Source: Isoetes taiwanensis
Lineage: Eukaryota; Streptophyta; Lycopodiopsida; Isoetales; Isoetaceae
Direction: 5' to 3'
NCBI GenBank assembly: GCA_021234155.1
Contig: JAJEKV010000094.1
Coordinates: 2,137,782 to 2,201,781, forward strand
DNA: 64,000 bases
In this document: positions 45,371 to 56,317 of the stretch, piece after piece
How positions within the stretch are numbered: the first letter of the stretch is position 1
Layout of the letters: each line of letters starts with the position of its first letter
Notes under the pieces: model-generated
Told to the model about the DNA's origin: nothing
Seen by the model: the letters and a program-made list of their open reading frames with translations, nothing else
Databases searched by the model: none
Made by a program: the position numbers and the translations under genes

Positions 45371-46628
45371 TTAAGAGGAAAGGGAAAATGACAGAGAAAA
45401 GGGCAAAAGTGAGAGGCAAAAGGCACTCAGTAAAAGGGAAAGACTGAGAAGGGAAAAGGAAAAGGGAAAAAGAGTACCTAAAAAAGGGAAAGAAAAAGAA
45501 AGGAGAAAAAAGGAAGGAAAAAAAAGGACACTATGAAAAAGGAGAAGGGGGAAAAGGTGAGGACATAATAAGGGAAAAGAAAAGGGGAAGGGAGGAAAAG
45601 GAAGAAAAAATAGGCAACTGAAAAAGGTGAAGACTGAAGGTGACTCAAGGAAAAAGGAAAGATAAGAATGATGGAGAGAAGGAAAAAAGGGTATGGAAAA
45701 ATAGAAAGGGAAGGAAAAGGAAAAAAGGAGGCTTAAAAAGGAAAATGGCATGAGGAAAAGTGGGAGAGGGAAATGAGAGAGGATGGCAGGCAACGAGAAG
45801 AGGAAAAGGGTGAGGAAAGGAAAAAAAGAAAGGGAAAAAGAGATGGAAAAAAAAAGGAAAAGGGAAAAGCTTAAAAAGCAAAAAGAGAACAGAAAACATG
45901 GAATAGGAAAAGAGGAAAAGGGAAAAGGGAAGAGGGTGGGAAAGGGAGGAAAAAGGGCATGTGAAAAGGGAAAATGGAATGGCAAGGTGGGAAATGGAAA
46001 GGAAAAGAGAGAAGGAAAAAGAGTGGAAAGGAAAGAGGAAAAGTGCAATGGAAAAAGAGAAAAAGATGAAAAAGAAGGAAAAGGAAAAAAGGAAATGGGA
46101 GGCTTAAAAGGAAAAAGGGGAAAGAAAAAAGAACACGAGAATAAGGAGGAAAATGGAAAAGAAGGAAAAAAGGGCAATTCCGAAAAACTCCGAAGAGGGG
46201 AAAGGGTGAGGAAGCGGTAAAAATAAAGGGAAAAAAGAGCAATGGGAAAGTGAAAAGAAAACGGTAAAAAGGAATAGGGACGGGGAAGAGGGGAAGAGGG
46301 TAGGAAAGGCGAAGAAAAGCAGCAATAAAAAAAGTGGAAAAAGGAATGGAAAAAATACATGGGAAAAAAGGGAAAAGGAAAAGGAAGTGGAAAGGGAAAG
46401 GGAAAGAGAAAAGAGAAAAGGAAGGGGAAGGAAAGAGAAAAGGGCACGGAAAAAAGGGAAAGGGGTGGGGAAATGGGATGAAAAAGAAGGAAAGGGAAAA
46501 GAAAAGGGAGGCGAGAAAGAGGAAGAAGAAAATGGGAAAAAGAGACATGAGATAAAAGAAGAAGAGGTGAGGAGAGGAAGAAAAACATAAAAAAAAGGTG
46601 GGGAAAAGGAATGCAAAAGGCATGAGAA
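45371..46628. repeat. Purine tract (A/G-rich on plus strand), unit 1
   Basis: About 1.25 kb made almost only of A and G on the plus strand, in GGGAAAAGG-, GGAAAGAGAAAA- and GGGCATGAGAAAA-type phrases. Sub-repeats are visible, for example A(a)GGGCATG(a/t)GAAAA and GGAGGCTTAAAA recurring at variable spacing. The long minus-strand frames across it (up to 405 residues of F, S, L and P) come from the TTTCC bias and are not genes. Long mirror-like purine runs can form triplex DNA (general knowledge). Confidence 0.85.
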
Positions 46629-47560
46629 CTATAGGTAAGGTAGAAGCGGAATACTCCCCGCCAATTTGTTCTCGATAGCCCTACATCGCCCTTTTTCTCG
46701 TAAAGTAAAGCTAGCCTCGAAGAACTCCCATCGAAGCTAGCCGACTCATCCCAATACCGCCTCCGCTGTCCCTCGTGGTGATGTGGTGGTGCGTGTTTGG
46801 GGTTGTCTATCCAGATGTTGTATCTTCTTGTTTTGTGCGGTCTTGTTACCGTGTTGGCTATTCATGACACTCGCCTTCAGTAAAGTGGTCTCGCAGCCTT
46901 CCTGCCCTCGGCGACGGCTTGATCGGTGGACATGGAGCTCACTTCCCCACCGGGTTCGTGTGCTTCAGGTGGTGCACCGGCCAGATCAGGTGCATGTCCT
47001 TGTGAGCTTAGGGTCGTGTGAGCCCTCTTTGCCCTTGTTGTGGCCTTCATCGTGAGACTGCGGGAGCATTGTCCTGTTTTTATGCCCTCACTCTGCGGTG
47101 TTGCCCCGGGATTGGGTCAGGCTCGCTTCGTGAGATTGAATTAGCCAACAATTGCCGCTCATGTATATCCTCGTGCTTGGGTCAGCCAGACGCGTTAAAG
47201 CCTTGTATCCGGTGGCGGGCTTGGTTGGTGGTTGATTTGGAAGGGCTACGGCTAGGATCTTTCAGGGATTCAAGAAATTGGGCAGCCTCTCGGGATTCAC
47301 CTCGTGTACAACCTATTTCCAAAAGCTTTTTTGGTGTTCCCTGGATTAGTAGAGCTGGAAGTTTTCCATTTGGCTGACTTCTTGAAAGTGCGGTAGATGG
47401 TGATGGCCAGCTTTGTACAAAGACATTAGAGCTGGGTAAATTTTGTTGTGGAGTGTCGAGGTATCACCGCTCTCTTTGGGGCGGCCCTTCCTCCTCACTT
47501 GTTTTTGTAACATTACCATTCTTTTTAATATATTGCCATACGCTTCAAAAAAAAAAAAAA
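46629..47560 (+). mobile_element. 5'-truncated LINE, unit 1
   Basis: A 930-bp non-purine segment ends in ATATTGCCATACGCTTC followed by 14 A residues, the typical 3' end of plant L1-type LINEs. Target duplications flank it: AAAAGGCATGAGAA (46615-46628) on the left and AAAAGGGCATGAGAA (47557-47571) on the right. No reverse-transcriptase motif remains, so only the 3' part was inserted. An open frame at 46783-47055 has no support. Confidence 0.7.
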
Positions 47561-47870
47561 GGGCATGAGAAAAGGAAGGGAAAAGAGAAAAGCAAAAGGA
47601 ATGGAAAAGGAAAGGGAAAAAAGAGCATGAGAAAATGGGAAGGGTGGAGAAAGGTGAAAAGGGAAGGAAAAGCCACAAAAAAAAGGGAAAGGGAAAGGGA
47701 AAAATGAGAAGGAGAAAAGGAAAGAAAAGAGGAGGGAGAAGAGGGTAAAAAGAAAAGAAAAAAAAGAGAGAAGGAGAAAAGTAAAATGTGCGTGTGGAAA
47801 AATAAGAAAAGGGAAAAAGAAAGTGCGTAAGAAAATGAGAAAAAAAGGATATACAGGATGGTGAGCAAAG
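47561..47870. repeat. Second purine tract, unit 1
   Basis: Continuation of the purine tract beyond the LINE, with the same A/G phrases. It ends at TATACAGGATGG. At 47790-47800 (GTGCGTGTGGAAAAATAAG) it provides the empty site for the TIR element present in unit 2. Confidence 0.8.
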
Positions 47871-48219
47871 GGAAGTGCTATCAAATGCACAAAAACCTCT
47901 TATAGCCTAGATATGATGGACTTGGTTAATGAGTCCGAAAATAATAGGTTTCCATCCACAAATATGCCCTGAATATTTGCTTCAAAGAATCACTGGCACC
48001 ATTACTAGTATCTACTAGAAACTTATATGCACGACAAAGATGGGTACTTTAGCACATGTAAAATCAGTAGATGTCATGCATCTTATATTATAAAAGTTTT
48101 AGCGTATGTCTTCGTGCATCAAACCCTAATTTAGATAGTTGAGATTGTCCTCATTGCATTCAAAGGCTTAGATTTATCAGACAACTTCCCCACCACCGGA
48201 TTTTGCCATACTGATCTCT

Positions 48220-49496
48220 TAAGAGGAAAGGGAAAATGATGAGAAAAGTGCAAAGAGAGGCAAAAGGCACGGGGTAAAAGGGAAAAGACTCCGAGAAGGG
48301 AAAAGGGAAAGGAAAGAGCAATTTAAAAAAAGGGAAAGAAAGAAAGGAGAAAAAAGGAAGGAAAAAAGGACACTATGAAAAGGAGAAGGTGGAAAGGTGA
48401 GGACATAATAAGGAAAAGAAAAGGGGAAGGGAGGAAAAGGAAGAAAAATAGGGCAATCTGAAAAAAAAGGTGAAGACTGGAAGGGTGGGACTAAGGAAAA
48501 GGGAAGATAAGAATGATGGAGAGAAGGGAAAAAGGGCATGGAAAAAAATAGAAAGGGAAGGAAAAAAAAAAAGGAAAAAAGGAGGCTTAAAAAAAGGAAA
48601 ATGGCATGAGGAAAAGGGAGAGGGAAATGAGAGAGGGCTGGAAGAAAGTGGCACGAGAAGAGGAAAAGGTGAGGAAAGGAAAAAAAAAGAAAGGGAAAAA
48701 GAGATGGAAAAAGGAAAGGAAAAGCTTAAAAGCAAAAGAGAAATCGTAAAACATGGAATAGAAAAGAGTGAAAAGGGAAAGTAAGGCAAGGGAAGAGGGT
48801 GGGAAAAGGAGGAAAAAGGCATGTGAAAAAGGGGAAAAATGGAATGGAAAAAGGGTGGAAAATGGAAAGAAAAGAGAGAAGGAAAAAAAAGAGTGGAAAG
48901 GAAAGAGGAAAAGTGCATGGAAAAAGAGAAAAAAGATGAAAAAAGAAGGAAAAGGAAAAGGAAATGGGAGGCTTAAAAAGGGAAAGGGGATAGAAAAAGA
49001 ACACGAGGAATAAGGAGGGAAAAATGGAAAAGAAGAAGGGAAAAAGGGCACCTGAAAAACCGGAAGAGGGAAAAGGGTGAGGGAAAGGGTAAAAAATAAA
49101 GGGAAAAAAGAGCATGGGGAAAGGGAAAAGAAAACGTAAAAAAGGGAATAGGATGTGAAGAGGGGAAGAGGGTAGGGAAAGCCATGAAGAAAAGGCACAA
49201 AAAAAGTGGAAAAAGGAATGGAAAATACATGGGAAAAAGGGAAAAGGAAAAAGGAAAGGGAAAGGGAAAAGGGAAAGAGAAAAGAGAAAAGCAAAGGGAA
49301 GGAAAGAAGAAGAGGGCACGGAAAAGGGAAAGGGTGGAAAATGATGAAAAAGAAGGAAAGGGAAAAAGAAAAGGGAGGCAAAAGAGGAAGAAGAAAATGG
49401 GAAAAAGAGACATGAGATAAAGAAGAAGAGGGTGAGGAGAGGAAGAAAACATAAAAAAAAAAGGTGGGGAAAAGGAATGCAAAAAGGCATGAGAAA
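48220..49496. repeat. Purine tract, unit 2
   Basis: Counterpart of 45371-46628 with the same phrase order and many A-run length differences. Minus-strand frames of up to 313 residues here are low-complexity artefacts. Confidence 0.85.
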
Positions 49497-50402
49497 CTAT
49501 AGTATGTAGAAGCGGAATACCCCGCCACTTGTTCTGTGACAGCCTGGCCACCGGCCCTTCAGCGGTAAAGCCAGCCCGAAGAACTCCTCCCACGGTTAGC
49601 CGAATTCATCCCAATACCAGCCTCCAAGGTCCCCGTGTGGTGATGTGGTGGTGCAGTTTGGAAGGTTCATCCGTGATGTTGTATCTTCTTGTTTTGTGCG
49701 GTCTTGTTACCGGTGTCGGGTTATTCATGACACTCGGGCCTCTTCTCGCTGTGCAAGTGATCTCGCAGCCTTCCTGCTCGGATGGCGCTTTGGGCTGACG
49801 GACATGGAGTACACTTCCCACCGGTTGCCCTGCTTGCAGGTGGTGCACCACATCGCAGGTGCATGTCCTTGTGAGTCGGGCTTAGGCCGGTGTGAGCCCT
49901 CTTTGCCTCTTGTTGTGGCCTTTCATCGGAGACCGTGGAGCATTGTCTCCGTTTTATGCCCTCACTCTGCGTGTTGCCCTCGATTGGGTCGTACTGCTTC
50001 GTGATCAATAGCCAACAATTGCTGCTTCCATGTATATCCCGTGCTTGGTCACAGACAAGCAGCCAGTTTCCTGCATCCGGCGGGTTTGGTTGGTGTGGTT
50101 GATTTGGAAGCGCGCGTTGTGGATCTGTGGATTCAAAGACTGCACTTCTCCGATTCTCTACTCGTGTACAACCTATTTCCAAAAGCTTTTGGTGTTCTGG
50201 ATTAGTAGAGCGAAGTTTTCCATTTGATGGACTTTGAGTGTGGTAGATGGTGATGGCCGCTTGTACAAAAGATTAGAGTTGCAGCTTGTTGTGAGGTCGA
50301 GGTATCACTGCCTCAAGTGCTTCTTCCCTCCTCACTTGCTTTGTAACATTACCATTCTTTAATATATTGCTGGATACGCTTCTTCAAAAAAAAAAAAAAA
50401 AA
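49497..50402 (+). mobile_element. 5'-truncated LINE, unit 2
   Basis: Counterpart of 46629-47560, ending in a poly(A) run (50386-50402) and flanked by AAAAAGGCATGAGAAA (49481-49496) and AAGGGCATGAGAAAA (from 50401). The two LINE copies share their 5' truncation point, so insertion came before the duplication. Confidence 0.7.
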
Positions 50403-51030
50403 GGGCATGAGAAAAGGGAAGGGAAAAGAGAAAAGCAAAAAGGAATGGAAAAGGAAAGGAAAAGAGCATGAGAAAATGGAAGGGTGGAGGAAAGGTGAAA
50501 AGGGAAGGAAAAAGCCGCCAAAAAAAGGAAAGGGAAAAGGGAAAATGAAGGAGAAAAGGAAAGAAAAGAGGAGGGAGAAGAGGGTAAAAAGAAAAGAAAA
50601 AAAAGAGAGAAGGAGAAAAGTAAATGTGCGGTGGAAGGGTAAAGTACATGTTGTGGTGTACCACTTCTTTGAACCTCGCAAAAGTACATACACTAGGCAC
50701 TTCGTGAATCGGGTAATTTTCATTTTTATTTTCATTAAAACTAGTACAAAGGTCCAAAATAAAAGTCAAGGACGATTAATATTCAGAGTTAAGATAAAGA
50801 TAATGCTAACGGAGACCAAAATATATATAAAATTTCTAAAATGTAACTTTTATTGAGATATTACATCGGTACCCGCACTCCAAATTCCGTACCTTTTTAG
50901 GTACTTTTTGGTCACTAAATAATACTTTTAAGGGACACCCTAACATGCTTTTACCCAGAAAATAAGAAAAAGGAAAAAGAAAGTGCGTGAAGAAAAATGA
51001 GAAAAAAGGATATACAGGATAGAGCAAAGG
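50403..51030. repeat. Second purine tract, unit 2 (interrupted)
   Basis: Counterpart of 47561-47870, split at 50637-50956 by a TIR element. It resumes at AGAAAATAAGAAAAAGG and ends at TATACAGGAT. Confidence 0.8.
50637..50956. mobile_element. 320-bp TIR element (MITE-like), present only in unit 2
   Basis: The ends are inverted: GGGTAAAGTACATGTT on the left and, reverse-complemented, GGGTAAAAGCATGTT on the right. The corresponding place in unit 1 lacks it, which gives both edges directly. The interior is AT-rich and non-coding, with GGTAC words in both orientations (ATCGGTACCCGC, TTTTTAGGTACTTTTT). The target duplication is unclear because the site is a purine run (gaa against aga). Confidence 0.7.
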
Positions 51031-51170
51031 GAAGGTTATCAAATGCACAAAACCTCTTATAGCCTAGATATGATGGACTTGGTTAATGAGTCCAGCTGAA
51101 TAGGTTTCCATCCACAAATATTCCAATACTTGTTTTCAAAGAACGCCGGGCACCATTACTAGTAGTTGTT

Positions 51171-51502
51171 TAAAGACAATGGTTGGCATTTACAATAGTT
51201 GTTTAAAGACAATGGTCGTATTGAAGTCGAGATCCGCAAAACTACATGTTTTGGCATGTTGGACAGTTGTATTTTGAAGCATATATAATAGTTATCCCTA
51301 TATACATTTGCTCTATGATGATACTCTCTTTCGCTTTTAAGTGCTTTTTGATGCTATGCCTATATAAGAGTATGCAATGTGAGATAGCAAATGACATTGG
51401 AAACTCTGACTTTAATGTTTTGAACAGGAAAATATGTAAAGAGCAAGAAGTGAAAGTCTACCACAAGAAAAAGGAAGAAATAAATCATCAAAGATAAAAT
51501 CT
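51171..51502. other. No recognisable gene
   Basis: TAGTTGTTTAAAGACAATGG is duplicated at about 51161 and 51197. An open frame at 51246-51497 has no recognisable motif. Confidence 0.3.
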
Positions 51503-51785
51503 ATCAATCCCTCAAAGGCATCTTTAGTCTATAATGTTACATCTCGACCTGTATAAGACATTACCCTAGGGAAAATGTACTTGTTTTTGCTTATTTTTAG
51601 ATATAGATACCCTACAACCTTCACTACATACATTTCTTAATCAATTCAATCCCCAAAGGCATCTTTTAGTCTATAATGTTACATCCGACCGTAAGACATT
51701 ACCTTATAGGGAAAATGTAATGGGTTTTGCTTATTTTTAGGGATATAGATGTCTTAAGGCTAACCTTCACTACATAAATTTCTTA
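51503..51785. repeat. ~141-bp tandem duplication
   Basis: TCAATCC(c)(t)C(c)AAAGGCATCT, AGTCTATAATGTTACATC, GGGAAAATGTA, TTTTGCTTATTTTTAG and CCTTCACTACATA(c/a)AT occur once in each half, in the same order (from about 51504 and 51645). Confidence 0.75.
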
Positions 51786-52680
51786 AATGCAATTAATATG
51801 CATATAAATTTGGTGCATATTCTATCTACATTTAATTTGTAAAAGCAACTCGGTTGCATTCTACTCTTATCCACAAATAGCATTACGCCATTTGATCTAA
51901 TTCTCTTTTCTTGAATCCCTCAATGAGTTCAATGTTGACGGATTTACCTTCACTCCAACGATTCAACCTCTCATTCTCAAGTTTTGCATCTAATTTGAAG
52001 CTTTTACCTCAATTCCATATCTCCAAGTATTTTGTATCTCCTGGCGGAACATTTTGGCATGGAACATGTCATGTTGAAAAAACAAATGAATTTTAGTTCT
52101 TTCGACATTATTTAGACACATAAACTTGGCTAGACATGGCTAGTGGACAATTTAAAAGGTGTTCTATTCTTGAGAATTATTTTGAGTAGTGGTTGGTGTT
52201 GTACCCATGGTCGCCAACCTGTGGCCTGCATTCACAATTTTTGTATATACTATAATAAGCAAAACTAACCTTTTTTCCTCTTTATGTTGTCAAGGTCATA
52301 CTCCATTTATCTTCCTCGTGATAATACAACTAAAACACAAATACCGCTAAGGCCGCTACAAATTTTGCAATAATAAAGGCGCTTATGATAGTCCTGCGGC
52401 GCTAACTCGCCCCTTCAATTTTTGTATAAGGAAAACTCGCCTCTAATATTCGAGGAGAATCGCTTCGGCGGCGCCACGTACCGCGATTTGAAATGCATGT
52501 GACGTGAAAAGGAAGGGTATGTACAACTGACTTTGTTTTGAAGCCGTGCAAATGGCAGCATTGTATAGCATGCAAAAATTAGCCATCGCTTAGTCCTTTA
52601 TACAATTCACGCTATAAAGAAGGCATTTTACCGCTTATGCCAATTGAGTCGCGCTGGGCATTAATCTTCTCTGGGTATAT
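51786..52680. other. No recognisable gene
   Basis: Mixed sequence, AT-rich to about 52350 and then slightly GC-richer. No motif or repeat stands out. Confidence 0.3.
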
Positions 52681-54650
52681 CATAGATCGTGATATCACAA
52701 GATCGCCAGTATGAATATTCTTTGCTGGTATATTGCCAGATCGCTTATTGCATTGGGAGTGTTGAAATATGCCTTTGCTTTGAAAGCTTTTCATGAAGGT
52801 CATTTTTATCCGTGGTCTTCAAACTCATTCCAAAAAATGCTTTCATAGGACCTATTTTGCGTGTGATTCATTTGTAGATTGGATATAGTAATACTAGCAA
52901 GTGTCACCATTTTTTCGTTGTTTAGAAGCCCACAATGAAGTGTGAACCCATATCCGAGGTATAATGGCAAGTAAAATATTTCTGCTTTCTTAGTTTTGAG
53001 GGCATATTTTGTGGATCAACTTTTGGAATGGCTCTTGTACTTTGATGTATTTCACCCATATCTAGCATTTTTATAGGCTCTTTCCTAAGCTTCCAATGCA
53101 TGCCCATGTTTAGAAATGGAGCTTTTGATGTTACGTCCCTATTACTACTCAGAAACTTAGAGCAAAGAAATGCATTTTGTCAGTATTTGGATATATTTAG
53201 ACTAGGAATTTGAAAACCGTGATGCCTAGCAAGCATTTTTTAGATTTTTCCTTAAGCTTTAAATCCGATAGCTGCTTCTCTTGGCAAAACAAAGGCTTGC
53301 ATTTTCTTTCTAAATGGCAATTTTTCCAGATTGGCCCGAGTAAAAATTAAGATATAAAGCTAACTGATCTATTAAAATTAAGATATAAAGTAACTGACCG
53401 CTCATGGAATTCCATGGCATCCCTTTTTGTGTATCGTGAGTGGAGATGGGTAGAGCATGGAGCTGGTCCATTCCTGGCCAATTGTTCAACATAAAGCCCC
53501 TCTTTACCGCTTATATCATTCTCAGGTGATCGCTTTCAGAGGTATAATGTACCAAATTCTTTGTTGTTTCATTGAATTTAGAGATTTGATTTTTCTTTAG
53601 GATTGGCCAAGTAAAGTTGCCTGGGCTTGCATGCAAGAATTTATGATCCAATTATAGTGTTGGACCTTTTGATTAATTAACAATGCATAAGAATTTTAAC
53701 ACCTTGAAATCATTATTGCTCTTCACTAAATAATATATCACAAGATCCCCAAGTATGAATCTTCTCTCACGGGGTATATATTGCTGCATCGTATATCACA
53801 AGATCCCCGTGTATGAATATTCTTTTGCCGGGTATATTGCTGTGATCGCTTATTGCATTTGGAGTGCTGGAATATGCCCTTGCTTGAAGAGCCGCTCATG
53901 AAGGTCGCTTTTATCCGTGGTTTCCAACCTACATCCGAGGCATAATGACGTAAAATATTTCCGTTTTAGTTTTGAGGGCATATTTTGTGGACTAAACTTT
54001 TGGACTCGCTCTTGTACTTTGATTTATTTCATCCATTTGTACTATGAATTTGCAAAATATATACTCTGTAGCATTTTTGTAGGCTCTTTTCTGCTTTCCA
54101 ATGCATGCTCATGTTTAGGAAATAGAGCTTCCTTTTCGATGTTACGGCCTCTATTACTACTGGCCAGAACTTAGAGCAAAGAAATGCATTTTGTCATATT
54201 TGGACATATTTAGACTAGAATTTGAAAACCCATGCCTCAGTACATTACTTTAGGTTTTTCTCCTCTAAGCTTAAAATCCGATGCTTCTCTTGGCTTAAAC
54301 AGTATTTGTGACCTCTTTCTAAATGGCAATTTATTCTCAGATCATTTGAGTAAAAATTAAGATATAAAGTAACTGACTGCTCATGGAATTCCATGGCATC
54401 CCTTTTGTGTAATTTAAAATTGAGATGGATAGAGCATGGAGCTGGGTCCATTCTACCAATTGTTCAAAGATAAAGCCTCTTCTTTACCGCTTATATCATT
54501 ATGTGATTGTTTCGTAGTATCCTACCAAATTCTTTCGTTGTTTCATTGAATTTGTAGATTTGATTTTTTTTAGGATTGGCCATGCTACTTTGCCCGCTTG
54601 CATGCAAGAGTTTATGATCCTCCAATTTTGTTTATAGGAAGATTTATGTC
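52681..54650. repeat. ~1.0-1.1-kb tandem duplication, two units
   Basis: Matching landmarks: ATATCACAAGATC (52691 and 53792), CTTATTGCATTTGGAGTG-type text, GAGGGCATATTTTGTGGA, AAATTAAGATATAAAGTAAC, CATGGAATTCCATGGCATCC, ATAGAGCATGGAGCTGG, TTTACCGCTTATATCATT and GGATTGGCCA (53600 and 54574). Unit 1 has about 110 bp after 52810 that unit 2 lacks. Unit 1 also repeats TTAAGATATAAAG(c)TAACTGA locally. A third, short copy of the opening phrase lies at about 53735. Non-coding on inspection. Confidence 0.75.
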
Positions 54651-56317
54651 CCCGCGATTTTTCCGGGTTGCTATATCAAGCCCTTCCCCGTAGAAATATA
54701 TGTATCATATATTACAACCTAATGAATGATTGTTGTTGTTAAGAATTGACACTACCTCTTCCATGATAGAGAAGCCTATGTTTCACCAACTTTTCACAAA
54801 TTGCCGGGTAATTCAATGCTTCTGCCAAGACTACAACATGCTCGTGAAACCGCGGTGCCCGCTTTATAGCTTCTGGGCCTTCAAGTGATTTATGATTTGC
54901 GTGTCGCTTTTTGCTATGGGGTTAAATGATAACCCATTTTGTCATGGATTTTGAATTCTAAAGGTCGATAGTGTCTACTTGCACGCCTGGTAATAATAGA
55001 TGTTTTGCAGCTTCTGGATAGCTCTTGAACTTTTCCTTATCATTCTATGCTTTCCAATAACTTCATCTCGATGAACTTTTTATTTTATGATGCACAAAAC
55101 CATGGCATTGGAGCGTAAACATCCGGTTTTATAGCAGAGGTTTTAGTGGGATCATGATGTGCAACTGCGAAATTACGGATGTATTGGTAGAGGCATCATG
55201 ATGCATTAACATAATGCTTCTTTATATCACACATGCCTATCTTCCTCTAACACGAGAAGGTACCTAACAATGCATTTGATTCTTTGTTCTTGGTATTGTG
55301 GATCCCATCCTCGTATTGTGGGTCCGCTTCGTGTTTTGTCCTACAAGGGTTAAAACGAGGTAGGAGAATGAGGATGCCTCTTAGGTAAATGCTTTTTCCT
55401 CAGCTTTCCTTCCAACAACAAAGCCGGTACGAAAAGTGAGGTCATGAATCCATCTCTTAACTCCATTGATATGCATGGGTAGTGCGAGCTACCTTCAAAT
55501 GTGAAGCTAGGTGAATGCTTTTTTCTTCTTCCATTGTTACTTTTACATGTTTTGCTTCCCAATATCTGAGCTATATAGACACACTTGAATTGACAAGATC
55601 TCAATCTTGTCAGAAGGTTTCTCTTCTAATACCTTCTTTATATGTTTTTTGCTTTTTAGGCCTCACAAGAACTATGGGCAAAATCCCCAAACTAATTTCT
55701 TTCCCTCAGCTTATTGGAAGGGCATTGGATGTGTAAAGTATGCACACTTTTATTTTGAGGTCTCTATGGTACAGCCAACCACTTGAGGCAAAATGCTTAA
55801 TTTTGAATCAAAGAGGGATCTAAATCCTATCTTGCCATAAGATTTCTTTTAAAGAAAAATTTGAAAACAAAAAACACCGGGTCGTAGTTTCTAGAGCCAA
55901 AAGAGATTGAAAGCTCGACAAGTAAAGTCGGACTAGCCGTTGCATTTGCATCCAAGCAAAGACGACGCAGTATGAAAAATCAGGAATCCAAGGGGATGAA
56001 AATAATTTAAAATTTGAAGGGACAGATTGCGCATTGCACTATCATAAAACGCCTTCTTATTATTATATATAGATTAGGCTCCCAAGAATCGCGACAACAT
56101 CGCCATACCTGATTTCTTCCTCCATAGTTTATTCAAGAGACTCTATAGTTCATTCAAGGTCCGGCGCGGGCAAAATTAAGGTTTGACAAAAAAAATGCCC
56201 TCGGATTCTTTTGCTGCCACGCAGGTCAGAGTCATTTTAGCAACTCCACCTTTGGTTGTTCCTCAATCTCAATTAGATGGCTTCTCATTCATCTCAGTAT
56301 TTCTATTAATGTAGGAC
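54651..56317. other. No recognisable gene
   Basis: TATTGTGG(a)(t/g)TCC(g/c) occurs twice near 55293 and 55315. Frames at 55604-55350 (minus) and 55515-55736 (plus) are unrecognised. Confidence 0.3.

Larger units (their letters stand above)
45190..48020. repeat. Tandem duplication, unit 1 (~2.85 kb)
   Basis: Order: AT-rich flank (GTTGAGATTGTCC, CCACCACCGGATT), purine tract, truncated LINE with poly(A), second purine tract, AT-rich flank (ATGGACTTGGTTAATGAGTC, CCATTACTAGTA). The same order repeats in unit 2. Offsets between matching landmarks are 2837-2865 bp before the extra element in unit 2. Confidence 0.85.
48035..51170. repeat. Tandem duplication, unit 2 (~3.15 kb including a 320-bp insertion)
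   Basis: Repeats the whole of unit 1 in direct orientation. Differences are mainly homopolymer-length changes and single bases. The one large difference is the insertion at 50637-50956. Confidence 0.85.

Noticed and set aside
45371-46623. Minus-strand open frames of 405, 250 and 170 residues, and plus-strand K/E/R-rich frames
   Set aside because: All arise from the purine tract: one strand gives only F, S, L and P, the other only K, E, G and R, and stop codons are rare by composition. Several frames are open at once, and the second unit does not preserve the same frame.
48373-49593. Minus-strand open frames of 313, 254 and 206 residues in unit 2
   Set aside because: Same low-complexity artefact as in unit 1.
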